Assembly: GCA_003280185.1 (NCBI GenBank)
Contig: QCFP01000012.1
Span: 1 to 23,531, forward strand
Reading direction: 5' to 3'
DNA length: 23,531 nucleotides
DNA from: Prochlorococcus sp. AG-363-L02
GTDB lineage: Bacteria; Cyanobacteriota; Cyanobacteriia; PCC-6307; Cyanobiaceae
In this document: in pieces, positions 7,222 to 15,953 of the stretch
Numbering within the stretch: position 1 is the first letter of the stretch
Layout of the letters: every line of letters starts with the position of its first letter
Program-made: the position numbers and the translations under genes
The notes under the pieces: generated by a model
The model's input: the letters and a program-made list of their open reading frames with translations, nothing else
Told to the model about the DNA's origin: nothing
Database searches by the model: none

Positions 7222-9693
7222 ATGGCTGAGGAACGCCTAAAACCAATCTCGTTGCATCAAGAGATGCAACGCTCATATCTCGAATACGCAATGAGCGTAA
7301 TCGTTGGAAGAGCGTTGCCAGATGTTCGTGATGGACTGAAACCAGTTCAAAGACGAATCCTATTTGCAATGCACGAGCTTGGTCTTACACCAGATAGACC
7401 CTATAGAAAATGTGCTCGTGTCGTTGGAGATGTACTTGGGAAATACCATCCCCATGGAGATCAAGCGGTATATGACGCACTTGTTCGTTTAGTTCAAGAT
7501 TTTTCAAGCCGATATCCAATTCTTGATGGACATGGAAACTTTGGTTCTGTGGATGATGATCCTCCAGCTGCAATGAGATATACAGAGACAAGACTTGCGG
7601 GAATTGCATATGAAGGTTTGCTTTCAGAAATTGGTGAAGAGACAGTAAATTTTTCCCCAAATTTTGATGGTTCACAACAAGAGCCAACCGTACTTCCAGC
7701 ACAACTTCCATTTCTATTGTTAAACGGATGTTCAGGAATTGCTGTAGGTATGGCAACTTCTATACCGCCACATAATCTGAATGAACTTGTTGACGGGTTG
7801 ATCGCATTAATTAAAAAACCAGAAATAAAAGATGAAAAGTTATTAGAAATTATTCCAGGTCCCGATTTCCCAACTGGAGGGGAAGTTCTAATGGGAAGTG
7901 GACTTCGGGAAACTTATCTAAAAGGGAGAGGAAGTATTCCCATGAGGGGAATTGCACATATTGAAGAAGTTCATCCCGGTAAAGGAAAGCACAAAAGAAA
8001 CGCAATAATCATTACAGAGTTGCCTTATCAATTAAGCAAGTCGGGTTGGATTGAAAAATTAGCTGACATGGTAAACGATGGTAAAATTAATGGGATTTCA
8101 GATATTCGAGACGAAAGTGATAGAGATGGTATGCGAATCATGGTTGAGCTGAGAAGGGATTCTGATGCAGAAAAAGTATTATTAGAAATCCAAAGAAGAA
8201 CATCTCTTCAAAATAACTTTGGGGCAATTTTGCTTACTCTAGTAAATGGACAACCAAAACAATTGTCATTAAAGGAGTTATTATCTGAATTCCTAAATTA
8301 CAGAGAAATTACTATTATAAAACGTACAAGATTTAACCTTCAAAAAACTATTAATAGACTTGAAATAATAGAAGGTCTAATAGAAGCCATTAAAAATCTG
8401 CAAGTAGTTATATCAATGATTCAAGAAGCTAAAGATGCTGTTACAGCAAAGGCAAAATTAATGGTTAGATTAAATTTAAATGAAAAACAATCAGATGCAG
8501 TTTTAGCTATGCCTCTAAGAAGGCTAACGGGTTTGGAACAACAAAACTTAAAAGACGAATTAAATAGTCTTAAAATTAAAAAAGAAGGGCTTGAAGAACT
8601 TCTGAACAACAGACAACATTTATTAAATACACTTATAAAGGAATTGAAATTATTAAAGAAAAGATTTGGTGATAAAAGAAGAACTAAACTAATAGAAGGT
8701 GGAGATCGTATATTAGCTGAGAAAGCTGCTATTCAAAGACCCACTACAGAAAGTCTAAGAAAACTTGCTTTTGAATCGATTCCAAATGACCATAAGATCC
8801 TTATTCAATATAATCATGAAATCAAAATATTAAGTACAAAGGTTTTAGATAAATTAGATCTAAAAGAGGAATGTAATATTACTGAAGAGATAGTTCCAGG
8901 AAAATTAATCCTGCCAATCAATGAATCACCAAAATTAATTGCAATTACAGAAACAGGAAGAGTTGCAATAATTCGATGGGAGTTTGCGAATCAACAACCT
9001 GGAAAGTTAAATAATTTTTTACCAGGAGGTTTAGAAGGCGAGAAAATAATTGAAATACTAAAAATACCTGAAAAAAAATCTATAAGCCTTGGGCTGCTTA
9101 ATAACGACGGAAGGTTTAAAAGAATTGCTATTGAAGAAGTTTTAGATTTATCAGGAAGAGCATCTACATTAGTAAAGCTAAAAGAAGGTACGAAATTAAA
9201 ATCTGCTACTATCTGCGAAGAAAACGGATATTTAATACTTGTAAGTAATATTGGAAGAATTCTAAAACTAAAGATTAATACAAATAATACTCCTCTGATG
9301 GGTAAGCTAGCACAAGGGCCAATGACAATGAAACTACTTCCTAATGAAGAATTAGTTGGTGCAGCAAGTATTTCCCAAAACTCAACAAAAAAATTATTTT
9401 TAGCTACAAAGCAAGGAAAACTTTGTAGCTTAGAAACAAAGGGTATCCGTGAAAATCGTCGGGGGGCAATGGGAAGCATGGGAATCTATTTAATAGACAA
9501 AAAAATAGAAAAAGATAGAATTATCACATTTTGTTTGGAAGAATCAATAATTGGATTAGGTACTAATTTAAACAGATTTGGAAGAATAAAACAAGAAAAT
9601 CTAAATATTAAAAACCTGAAAGAACTAGATAAAATTAAACTAAAAGACAATGAGTATATAAACAGACTAATGCCTATCTATAACCTAAACTAA
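7222..9693 (+). CDS. gyrA: Type IIA DNA topoisomerase subunit A (GyrA/ParC-like)
   Basis: The 823-residue protein is the DNA-cutting subunit of gyrase or a gyrase-like type IIA topoisomerase; with GyrB it passes one duplex through another. The winged-helix/tower core (about 1-500) carries [19 protein letters not shown] (29-47), [17 protein letters not shown] (73-89) and the catalytic Arg119-Tyr120 in AAMRYTE. A coiled coil follows at about 365-480, and a C-terminal beta-pinwheel domain (about 515-823). In that domain NRRGAMG (745-751) sits where GyrA has its QRRGGKG box, so the box is present but degenerate. Gyrase-type supercoiling depends on that box, and cyanobacteria often encode two subunit-A paralogues, so this one might act more like ParC. 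The residue matching E. coli Ser83 is Gln81; Asp87 is kept as Asp85. The C-terminal third is very rich in Lys, Ile and Asn codons. It converges on purF with four bases between stop codons. Confidence 0.9.
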   Translation: MAEERLKPISLHQEMQRSYLEYAMSVIVGRALPDVRDGLKPVQRRILFAMHELGLTPDRPYRKCARVVGDVLGKYHPHGDQAVYDALVRLVQDFSSRYPILDGHGNFGSVDDDPPAAMRYTETRLAGIAYEGLLSEIGEETVNFSPNFDGSQQEPTVLPAQLPFLLLNGCSGIAVGMATSIPPHNLNELVDGLIALIKKPEIKDEKLLEIIPGPDFPTGGEVLMGSGLRETYLKGRGSIPMRGIAHIEEVHPGKGKHKRNAIIITELPYQLSKSGWIEKLADMVNDGKINGISDIRDESDRDGMRIMVELRRDSDAEKVLLEIQRRTSLQNNFGAILLTLVNGQPKQLSLKELLSEFLNYREITIIKRTRFNLQKTINRLEIIEGLIEAIKNLQVVISMIQEAKDAVTAKAKLMVRLNLNEKQSDAVLAMPLRRLTGLEQQNLKDELNSLKIKKEGLEELLNNRQHLLNTLIKELKLLKKRFGDKRRTKLIEGGDRILAEKAAIQRPTTESLRKLAFESIPNDHKILIQYNHEIKILSTKVLDKLDLKEECNITEEIVPGKLILPINESPKLIAITETGRVAIIRWEFANQQPGKLNNFLPGGLEGEKIIEILKIPEKKSISLGLLNNDGRFKRIAIEEVLDLSGRASTLVKLKEGTKLKSATICEENGYLILVSNIGRILKLKINTNNTPLMGKLAQGPMTMKLLPNEELVGAASISQNSTKKLFLATKQGKLCSLETKGIRENRRGAMGSMGIYLIDKKIEKDRIITFCLEESIIGLGTNLNRFGRIKQENLNIKNLKELDKIKLKDNEYINRLMPIYNLN

Positions 9694-9717
9694 AAACTTA
9701 AGAAACATACGTTTCTT
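9691..9717 (-). terminator. Possible intrinsic terminator overlapping the purF stop
   Basis: On the minus strand a 7-bp perfect stem (AAGAAAC, loop GTAT, GTTTCTT) covers the last purF codons and touches its TAA, followed by AAGTTTTTA. The stem is AT-rich, with only two GC pairs, so strength is doubtful. It sits exactly where gyrA and purF transcripts collide. Confidence 0.35.
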
Positions 9718-11158
9718 CAACCCAAGTTAAATATTCATCCGTTACTCCATCAGTCACATATTTCCCATTGAAACAAGATAGATCTAAATACTTAACAGTT
9801 GAATCTTGAATAATAGATTTCTTTAAATCATCAACTTTCTGGTAAACAACTTGATCAGCTAATATTTCGTATTGAACTTCCTTTTCTGTTCGATTATATG
9901 CGATAAGCTCATTACGACTAGGCATGTTGATTCCATAAACGTGAGGGTAACGAACTGGTGGCGCCGCAGAGGTAAAGGTAACTTTATTAGCACCTGATTG
10001 TTTCGCCATCTGGACAATTTCTTTTGATGTTGTACCTCTAACAACAGAATCATCGACAATTAATACATTCTTTCCTTTAAACTCTGTTCCCATTGCATTT
10101 AGTTTTTGTCGTACGGATTGTTTTCTCTGTGATTGACCTGGCATAATAAAAGTTCTACCAATATATCTATTCTTAAAAAACCCTTCTCTATATTCAATTC
10201 CAAGCGACCTTGCCACCTGCATTGCTGCTGGACGAGAAGAATCAGGGATTGGCATAACAACATCAATATCCCCTTTTGAGATTTGGTTAGAAATTGTTTT
10301 AGCTAAATAATCACCCATCCTTAATCGAGCTTCATAAACGGAAATCCCATTCATAACAGAATCTGGACGTGCAAGATAAACATATTCAAATGAACAGGGC
10401 GATAACACTGGATTTGGAGCACATTGTTTTGAAAACAATTCACCATTAGAGGCTATAAATATTGCTTCACCTGGCATAAGATCGCGAACAATTTGATAGT
10501 CTCCATTTTCAAGAACTAAGGACTCGCTAGCAATCATCCACTCTTCCTTTTTAAGAACCTTCGAATATCTCTTTCCTAAAACTAAGGGACGAATTCCAAA
10601 AGGGTCCCTAAAAGCTAAAATTCCATAGCCAGCAATCAAGGCAATCGATGCATAAGAACCTTTAACTCTTTTATGTAAAGAGGTAACGGATTTAAAAACT
10701 TGATCTGGTGTTAATTCACGACCAGAAACATTCTCATGTAATTCAGTCGCAAGAACATTCAATAACATTTCAGTATCACTTGTAGAATTAGTATGGCGTC
10801 GATCAATGTGATATAAATCAATCTCTAATTCCCTAGTATTTATAAGATTTCCATTGTGAACTAAAACTATCCCATAGGGAGCATTTACATAAAAAGGCTG
10901 TGCTTCATTTTCCCGATCAGCAGATCCTTTGGTAGCGTAGCGAACATGTCCTAAACCAATATTCCCTATCAAAGAACGCATATGCCTGGTTCTATATGCT
11001 TCCTTAACGTAACCCTTTGATTTATGTAAATGAAAAGTATTACCATCCATTGTGGCAATACCTGTAGAATCTTGTCCTCTATGCTGTAGCAACAATAAAG
11101 AATCATAGATTTGCTGGTTTACTGACTCGATTGAAAAAACACCAACGATGCCACACAT
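9698..11158 (-). CDS. purF: Amidophosphoribosyltransferase
   Basis: PurF makes 5-phosphoribosylamine from PRPP and glutamine, the committed step of purine synthesis. I chose ATG 11158 because the next residue must be the N-terminal catalytic Cys: the protein begins MCGIVGVFSI. An in-frame TTG at 11170 would bury that Cys. The 486-residue enzyme has a class II glutaminase domain (about 2-240; LQHRGQDSTG at 24-33, HVRYATKG at 71-78, HNGNLIN at 101-107) and a phosphoribosyltransferase domain (about 250-460) with the PRPP loop VLIVDDSVVRGTT (365-377). There is no propeptide, as in the E. coli type. Of the four Bacillus Fe-S ligand positions only two look like Cys here (Cys255, Cys462); the others align with His406 and Asp459. 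It follows purL by 80 bases in the same direction. Confidence 0.96.
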   Translation of the reverse strand: MCGIVGVFSIESVNQQIYDSLLLLQHRGQDSTGIATMDGNTFHLHKSKGYVKEAYRTRHMRSLIGNIGLGHVRYATKGSADRENEAQPFYVNAPYGIVLVHNGNLINTRELEIDLYHIDRRHTNSTSDTEMLLNVLATELHENVSGRELTPDQVFKSVTSLHKRVKGSYASIALIAGYGILAFRDPFGIRPLVLGKRYSKVLKKEEWMIASESLVLENGDYQIVRDLMPGEAIFIASNGELFSKQCAPNPVLSPCSFEYVYLARPDSVMNGISVYEARLRMGDYLAKTISNQISKGDIDVVMPIPDSSRPAAMQVARSLGIEYREGFFKNRYIGRTFIMPGQSQRKQSVRQKLNAMGTEFKGKNVLIVDDSVVRGTTSKEIVQMAKQSGANKVTFTSAAPPVRYPHVYGINMPSRNELIAYNRTEKEVQYEILADQVVYQKVDDLKKSIIQDSTVKYLDLSCFNGKYVTDGVTDEYLTWVEETYVS

Positions 11159-11238
11159 GTCTAAAAACAATTAGTTCATATGATGAGCAAATAGTAGCTC
11201 TTTAAAGATGCGGATAGTGAGAAATGACAATTTAATTT

Positions 11239-13620
11239 TTACTCTGCATTAATACGTCTAGAAATAGAACTAGAAAAAGTATGCTTCATTTGAGAAACAG
11301 AAAGATCTATTAAAACATTAGAATCATATTTAATGGTAAATTTATCTCTTTTAGAAACACTACCCAAAAGTTGAGGATGTATTGCATTTGGGTAACTAGA
11401 AGTCCAATCTTTTATTGCTTGCAACCAGTTAGAAGTATTATTCTCAGAAATACTAATAATTATTCGGGCACCACCCTCACCAAATAGAATACGATCAAGC
11501 CTAAGATAACTCTTTGGAATATCAATTTCGATACCTAGTTGAGAGCTAATAGAACATTCAGCAAGAGTAATAGCAATCCCTCCATCACTAACGTCATGAG
11601 CTGATGAAATTAAATTTTTACGTATACAATTTACTAGAAATTCTTGTACAAGAATTTCTAGTTGAAGATCAACCTTTGGAGGTCGTCCTGTAACCAATTT
11701 ATGTATATATTCTAAATATGAACTACCAGATAGGCTTATTCTTTCATCAGATATTTCTGAAGTTTCAATAGGAACTCCCAATAACCAAATGTTATCACCA
11801 GGAGCAACCCAAGATTGACCAATAACGTGTGAAATATCTTCAACAAGACCTACTAAGCCAACAACTGGTGTTGGTTGGATCGGCTGTAAAGATCCGTCGC
11901 TAAGTCGAGTATCATTATAAAGTGATACATTGCCACCAGTAACAGGAGTTTGAAAAGCCTTACATGCAATTGATAATCCATGACAGGCAGATGCTAATTG
12001 CCAATAGCCAATAGAGGTATCAGGGGAAGGGAAGTTAAGGTTATCGGTTACTGCTAGAGGTTTTGCACCAACGCAAGAGACATTTCTACAGGCTTCCGCA
12101 ACCGAAGCAACAGCACCTCTTTCAGGGTCCAAATAAACCCAACGATTAAGACAATCAACAACTGCAGCAATACCTCTATTATTTAAATCATCAGAGGTTT
12201 TATTTTGTGGTCTAAGTCGAATGACAGCTGCATCTGCATCCCCAGGTTTTACAAGGGTATTTAATTGAACTTGATGATCATATTGATCATAAATCCATTC
12301 TTTAGATGCAATATTAGGTTCATCTAATAATGCTAAAATAATATTATTCCAATCTTTCAGTTTAGTATTTAGAATAACACCATCTAGCGTAGGTTTAATT
12401 ATAGAATCCTCAGTCCATTTCCAATGATTAAGGATATCTGCAGGTGGGGAAGAAATTAATTCATGTTCATTAATTGGAGTATCATTAGCGAGTGCACTTG
12501 CTGGAAGTTCAGCAGCAATTTTATTGTCGTGAATAACTCTAACAATATTAGAATCTAAAACCCGACCAACCACAGCAGCTTGTAGACCCCAACGCATAAA
12601 TCTTTCCATTAAAGTATGTTCTTTACCTGGATAAACAATAAAAAGCATCCTTTCCTGTGACTCAGATAAAAGATATTCATATGCTGTCATACCAGCTTCT
12701 CTCGAAGGTACTAAATCAAGATTAATTTCTATACCTAATTTTCCATTTGCTGCCATCTCAGAGCAACTACAAGTTAAGCCTGCAGCTCCCATATCTTGTG
12801 CAGCCACAACATCACCTGTTTTAAAAGATTCCAAACAAGCTTCTATTAAACCTTTTTCCAAAAAGGGATCACCTACTTGAACAGCAGGTCTATCGTCTAA
12901 TGATGAATTAGACAATTCTGCACTTGCGAAACTTGCACCACCCATTCCATCTCTACCAGTAGTGCTACCTACATAGACAACTGGATATCCAACACCTGAG
13001 GCTCCGGATTTGACAATATCTTTTGTTTCCATTAACCCTAATGCCATAGCATTTACCAAAGGATTACCAGAATAACTATTATCAAAACAAACCTCTCCTC
13101 CAACAGTTGGAACACCTACACAATTTCCATAATGAGATATTCCAGAAACTACTCCTTCGAGTAAACCAATATTTTTACTATTATTTAATTGACCAAAACG
13201 AAGAGAATTCAAAATAGCTATAGGTCTTGCGCCCATAGTAAAAATATCTCTTAAAATACCACCTACACCTGTTGCAGCCCCTTGAAAAGGTTCGATAGCA
13301 GAAGGATGATTATGACTTTCAATTTTAAAAGCAAGACGTTGACCATAACCTAAATCAACGACGCCAGCATTTTCACCAGGTCCTACAAGAATATTTGGTC
13401 CGGAAGTGGGAAACTGTGATAAAAGAGGTTTAGAATTCCTATAACAACAATGTTCGGACCACATAACACCAAACATACCTAATTCAGTTCTGTTTGGTAG
13501 TCGATTTAATCTTTTTTTGATTTCATAAAAATCAGAATGGGATAAACCTTCCTTTTGCAAAGCAAGATCTAAATCATAATCTAGTGAAGAAGAGTCTTCT
13601 GAAAAAGGTGGAGTAGTCAT
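11239..13620 (-). CDS. purL: Phosphoribosylformylglycinamidine synthase, large subunit PurL
   Basis: PurL makes FGAM from FGAR, ATP and ammonia in step four of purine synthesis, working with separate PurQ (glutaminase) and PurS. The length, 793 residues, is that of the small, stand-alone PurL and not the 1,300-residue fused form. N-terminal marks are [20 protein letters not shown] (45-64), GPGENAG (80-86) and the active-site segment [20 protein letters not shown] (99-118), followed by GVGGILRDI. The second AIRS-like half begins near residue 450 and includes NLNFPSPD and [13 protein letters not shown] 13620 (MTTPPFSED) is chosen: longer reading from 13758 would overlap the preceding gene and adds a sequence unlike PurL. 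purQ and purS are not in this window. It sits 22 bases after the PRC-barrel gene and before purF, a partial purine cluster beside dnaN. Confidence 0.96.
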   Translation of the reverse strand: MTTPPFSEDSSSLDYDLDLALQKEGLSHSDFYEIKKRLNRLPNRTELGMFGVMWSEHCCYRNSKPLLSQFPTSGPNILVGPGENAGVVDLGYGQRLAFKIESHNHPSAIEPFQGAATGVGGILRDIFTMGARPIAILNSLRFGQLNNSKNIGLLEGVVSGISHYGNCVGVPTVGGEVCFDNSYSGNPLVNAMALGLMETKDIVKSGASGVGYPVVYVGSTTGRDGMGGASFASAELSNSSLDDRPAVQVGDPFLEKGLIEACLESFKTGDVVAAQDMGAAGLTCSCSEMAANGKLGIEINLDLVPSREAGMTAYEYLLSESQERMLFIVYPGKEHTLMERFMRWGLQAAVVGRVLDSNIVRVIHDNKIAAELPASALANDTPINEHELISSPPADILNHWKWTEDSIIKPTLDGVILNTKLKDWNNIILALLDEPNIASKEWIYDQYDHQVQLNTLVKPGDADAAVIRLRPQNKTSDDLNNRGIAAVVDCLNRWVYLDPERGAVASVAEACRNVSCVGAKPLAVTDNLNFPSPDTSIGYWQLASACHGLSIACKAFQTPVTGGNVSLYNDTRLSDGSLQPIQPTPVVGLVGLVEDISHVIGQSWVAPGDNIWLLGVPIETSEISDERISLSGSSYLEYIHKLVTGRPPKVDLQLEILVQEFLVNCIRKNLISSAHDVSDGGIAITLAECSISSQLGIEIDIPKSYLRLDRILFGEGGARIIISISENNTSNWLQAIKDWTSSYPNAIHPQLLGSVSKRDKFTIKYDSNVLIDLSVSQMKHTFSSSISRRINAE

Positions 13621-13642
13621 AATTTTAAATACAGGATAAGAT

Positions 13643-14434
13643 TCAAACCCAAGGATCTTCCTCATTTGATTCAATATTAGAATATTTTTCTCTCTTGTAA
13701 GAACCATCTGAAATATTGTCATTTCTATCTTTCCCAAGATAATCTGAATTATTATCATCCCAATCTAAAATAGAATCAAAATCTTCCTTATAATTAGAAG
13801 ATGGATACAGATCATTTTTTTCTTCTGAAAGAGACTCATCTAGCCAGCCTTCTAATTTGTCAGAGGCTAAAGACGTAAATTGATTAAATTGTTCTCTAAA
13901 ATTTCTAGTTTGTCTTAATAAGTCTTGTTTAATACTAGATCTTGATAAAGGTAGCTCATCTAAAACTCTAGCATTAACTTCTACTCTTCCTGGATGCTGA
14001 TCGACAATACGATCTAACGAAAGTCTCCATCTACTGCTACCTGGAAGACGTGGATCCGATCTCGATATCAAATAATAAAGAATCTTGCCTGTCTTGGAGT
14101 TAAATACAAAATCAACAATTAATCCAAGTTTATGTCCATTATTATTTAAAAGGTGAGCATCCAAAAGGGAAGGTAATAAATCAAGAGTAAAAACATTTGA
14201 CACAGATGGTATGCCTTTTACATAAACCTGTTGATCACTAATTGCACAAATTTGATTAAGTCTCCAAACATGTCTTTCAGAGTTAAAAGACGAAGGCCTA
14301 GTGGCCCAACCTAATATCCTATGAACGGGAGGATGCATCCATACAAAAGCCCCTGGGCCGTGATCAATCCCTTTATCACACCGTGCCCTATGCCTAAACA
14401 AATCACTTAGAAAAATAGTTTCAGGTAAAGACAA
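13643..14434 (-). CDS. PRC-barrel-like conserved protein with acidic tail
   Basis: A 263-residue cytoplasmic protein that sits between dnaN and purL in Prochlorococcus. Residues about 55-155 look like a PRC-barrel: two short strand-rich units, the clearer one being [20 protein letters not shown] (100-119) then [10 protein letters not shown], with RWRLSLDRI (135-143). PRC-barrels bind RNA, ribosome or photosynthetic partners, so no precise role can be given. Residues 165-205 are helical and charged; from 205 the tail is very rich in Asp, Glu, Asn and Ser, probably unstructured, ending EEDPWV. The start is TTG at 14434. It lies in the same frame as dnaN, two codons after its stop (TGA GTT TTG), so no ATG or earlier start is possible; an internal TTG at codon 12 remains an option. 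Confidence 0.8.
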   Translation of the reverse strand: MSLPETIFLSDLFRHRARCDKGIDHGPGAFVWMHPPVHRILGWATRPSSFNSERHVWRLNQICAISDQQVYVKGIPSVSNVFTLDLLPSLLDAHLLNNNGHKLGLIVDFVFNSKTGKILYYLISRSDPRLPGSSRWRLSLDRIVDQHPGRVEVNARVLDELPLSRSSIKQDLLRQTRNFREQFNQFTSLASDKLEGWLDESLSEEKNDLYPSSNYKEDFDSILDWDDNNSDYLGKDRNDNISDGSYKREKYSNIESNEEDPWV

Positions 14435-14437
14435 AAC

Positions 14438-15604
14438 TCAAGATCTTATTTGAACTGGCATAACAAGATAGGTAAATTTTTGGATTTCTTCAGGACTGGA
14501 AAGAATAGCAGGGGTTGTTGATGAATTACAACTTAAAAGAACTCTCTCAGCATCAATAGCCTTTAAGCCATCCAGTAGATATCTAACATTAAATGCGATC
14601 TGTAGAGAATCACCTTTTAAGACAGCAGATAAAGATTCATTTCCAGAACCGACATCTTGCGCATCAGCATTTATGTTTAATAATTGGGTTTCTGTATTTG
14701 TAGTTATTTTAATTACGTTATTATATTGGTCTGCTAAAACAGCAACTCTCTCTAGTGCTGCTATTAATGTTCGACGTTCTACATCAATTGTTCTAGAAAA
14801 ACTATCAGGTACCAATTGTTTATAATTTGGATAAATTCCATCAAGGGTTCGACTCGTAAGTATTTGATCACTTCCTAAAAATACAACTTGACCTTGATCA
14901 CAAAAAATACTTACAAGTTCTTCATTACTCCAACTAGAAATTAACCTCTCAACTTCTCTTAAAGATTTAGAAGGTAATGTAATCGCAAAAGAACCATCTT
15001 CTTCAAGACTAGAATTATCTAAATTAGATCCAGATTTTAAAACATCAATCTGTTTTGAAATGGCTAATCTATGTCCATCAGTAGCAGCTGTTTCCATATT
15101 GTCGTTTTTAAAAATCAGATGAACACCTGTTAACAATTGCTTTGCTTCATCTGTACTACTAGCAAATAAGGTGTTTTTAAGAGCATATATTAAAGAGTTT
15201 GGAGATACTTTTAAAGAAGTACCACTTTCAATTAAAGGAAGATCGGGAAAATCATCAGAAGACAATCCTTTCATTTTGTATGTACTGCTTAAACTACTCA
15301 ATTCAACATTTTGCGAGTCTTCCTCTGAAAAAACAGTTATAGGGGTCTCAGCTGAAAGCTTTGAAACAATTTCACTGAATAAACGAGCAGGTAAAGTTAT
15401 TGCTCCACTTTGATTTACAGAAGCAGGTATTGAGGTTTGAATTCCTAGATTCAAATCAAAGCCAGTTAAACTTAAACGGCTCGTTCCTTCATCAGCTGTT
15501 AGCAGTACGTTAGCTAAAACAGGGTGTGTTGGGCGTGACGATACAGCCCTACTGACTAATTGCAGGGCTGAATTCAATTCAATCTGGGAACAAATGAATT
15601 TCAT
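14438..15604 (-). CDS. dnaN: DNA polymerase III beta subunit (sliding clamp)
   Basis: DnaN forms the ring-shaped dimer that holds replicative polymerase on DNA and recruits repair and regulatory proteins. The 388-residue protein begins MKFICSQIELNSALQLVSRA and contains the early strand pattern PTHPVLANVLLTADEGTSRL followed by SLTGFDLNLGI, and the mid-protein TDGHRLA segment, with three clamp-fold repeats of roughly 120-130 residues. It ends TYLVMPVQIRS, matching the conserved VMP(M/V) C-terminal strand near the protein-binding cleft. ATG 15604 fits the family N-terminus exactly. It reads away from the presumed origin next to it. In cyanobacteria the origin lies beside dnaN while dnaA is elsewhere, and no dnaA is present here. 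The next gene begins six bases after the last sense codon, in the same frame. Confidence 0.97.
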   Translation of the reverse strand: MKFICSQIELNSALQLVSRAVSSRPTHPVLANVLLTADEGTSRLSLTGFDLNLGIQTSIPASVNQSGAITLPARLFSEIVSKLSAETPITVFSEEDSQNVELSSLSSTYKMKGLSSDDFPDLPLIESGTSLKVSPNSLIYALKNTLFASSTDEAKQLLTGVHLIFKNDNMETAATDGHRLAISKQIDVLKSGSNLDNSSLEEDGSFAITLPSKSLREVERLISSWSNEELVSIFCDQGQVVFLGSDQILTSRTLDGIYPNYKQLVPDSFSRTIDVERRTLIAALERVAVLADQYNNVIKITTNTETQLLNINADAQDVGSGNESLSAVLKGDSLQIAFNVRYLLDGLKAIDAERVLLSCNSSTTPAILSSPEEIQKFTYLVMPVQIRS

Positions 15605-15730
15605 TCCACTAACGTAACCAGTAAAACCAGATAAAGGAATCCCATAAATCCAAAATTAATCCAAGAACTTCGAATATCTACTTTTCTTTCTTTTTTTTTC
15701 TAAGAATAATTAATCCGTAGTAGTAGTTGC

Positions 15731-15748
15731 TGTGGAACAAGTGGAAAA
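15731..15748 (+). promoter_or_regulatory. Tandem pair of DnaA-box-like sites
   Basis: Two 9-mers abut head to tail: TGTGGAACA (15731-15739) and AGTGGAAAA (15740-15748). Each differs from TGTGGAAAA at one base. Close, same-direction spacing suits cooperative DnaA binding beside the T-rich tract. Confidence 0.6.
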
Positions 15749-15793
15749 CACCTCAAAAACCTTGATAACAAACAAAAAAATTTCCCACCAGCA

Positions 15794-15802
15794 TGTGGAA
15801 TA
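15794..15802 (+). promoter_or_regulatory. DnaA-box-like site, one mismatch
   Basis: TGTGGAATA matches TGTGGAAAA at eight of nine bases, in the same direction as the tandem pair upstream. Confidence 0.5.
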
Positions 15803-15818
15803 AAATTTTAAGATGTTG

Positions 15819-15848
15819 AAAAAACCCACCTTTTCCTTAGGGTTTTTT
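15819..15848. terminator. Perfect 9-bp inverted repeat, likely bidirectional terminator inside oriC
   Basis: AAAAAACCC (15819-15827) pairs with GGGTTTTTT (15840-15848) around a 12-base loop. On either strand this gives a stem ending in a run of six T, as in a Rho-independent terminator. It would stop leftward thrC transcripts before they reach dnaN. The core is only three GC pairs and the loop is long, so a different role, for example a structural element of the origin, is possible. Confidence 0.5.
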
Positions 15849-15852
15849 GTCT

Positions 15853-15861
15853 TGTGGAAAA
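15853..15861 (+). promoter_or_regulatory. Consensus DnaA box
   Basis: TGTGGAAAA, exact complement of the cyanobacterial TTTTCCACA box. It is the only perfect match I see in the intergenic region and is probably the highest-affinity site. Confidence 0.7.
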
Positions 15862-15882
15862 CTGGCAATGGTTTTTCTGCCT

Positions 15883-15891
15883 TTTCCCACA
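15883..15891 (-). promoter_or_regulatory. DnaA-box-like site in opposite orientation
   Basis: TTTCCCACA differs from TTTTCCACA at one base and faces the other four sites. It lies 21 bases from the consensus box. Confidence 0.45.
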
Positions 15892-15953
15892 GGTAATAAA
15901 TAGGATTTTCGAGGTTTTCCCTTGCCGGATTTACAATTGTCTGTTTTGTTTTG

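Larger units (their letters stand above)
15605..15953. other. oriC: Probable chromosomal replication origin (oriC), dnaN-thrC intergenic region
   Basis: This 349-base stretch has no credible gene. It contains one perfect and four one-mismatch copies of the cyanobacterial DnaA box TTTTCCACA (or its complement TGTGGAAAA): 15731-15739, 15740-15748, 15794-15802, 15853-15861 (perfect) and 15883-15891 (opposite orientation). A T-rich, AT-rich tract at about 15679-15713 next to the boxes is a candidate unwinding element. A 9-bp inverted repeat at 15819-15848 lies among them. Placement beside dnaN is the known origin location in Synechococcus elongatus and is how Prochlorococcus genomes are numbered. 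Plus-strand A/T bias changes from A-rich on the left to T-rich on the right, as expected at an origin. Origin function is inferred from these signs, not shown. Confidence 0.82.

Noticed and set aside
8991..9479. Long minus-strand open frame (162 codons) opposite gyrA
   Set aside because: Antisense to a conserved domain; Ser/Phe/Pro-rich composition is that of a reversed Lys/Glu/Gly-rich gene.
11159..11238. Possible purine-responsive element between purL and purF
   Set aside because: The gap is AT-rich with no clear PurR-box or riboswitch-like structure that I can support.
13621..13758. N-terminal extension of PurL by 46 residues
   Set aside because: It would overlap the PRC-barrel gene almost throughout and reads unlike PurL; ATG 13620 gives the expected N-terminus.
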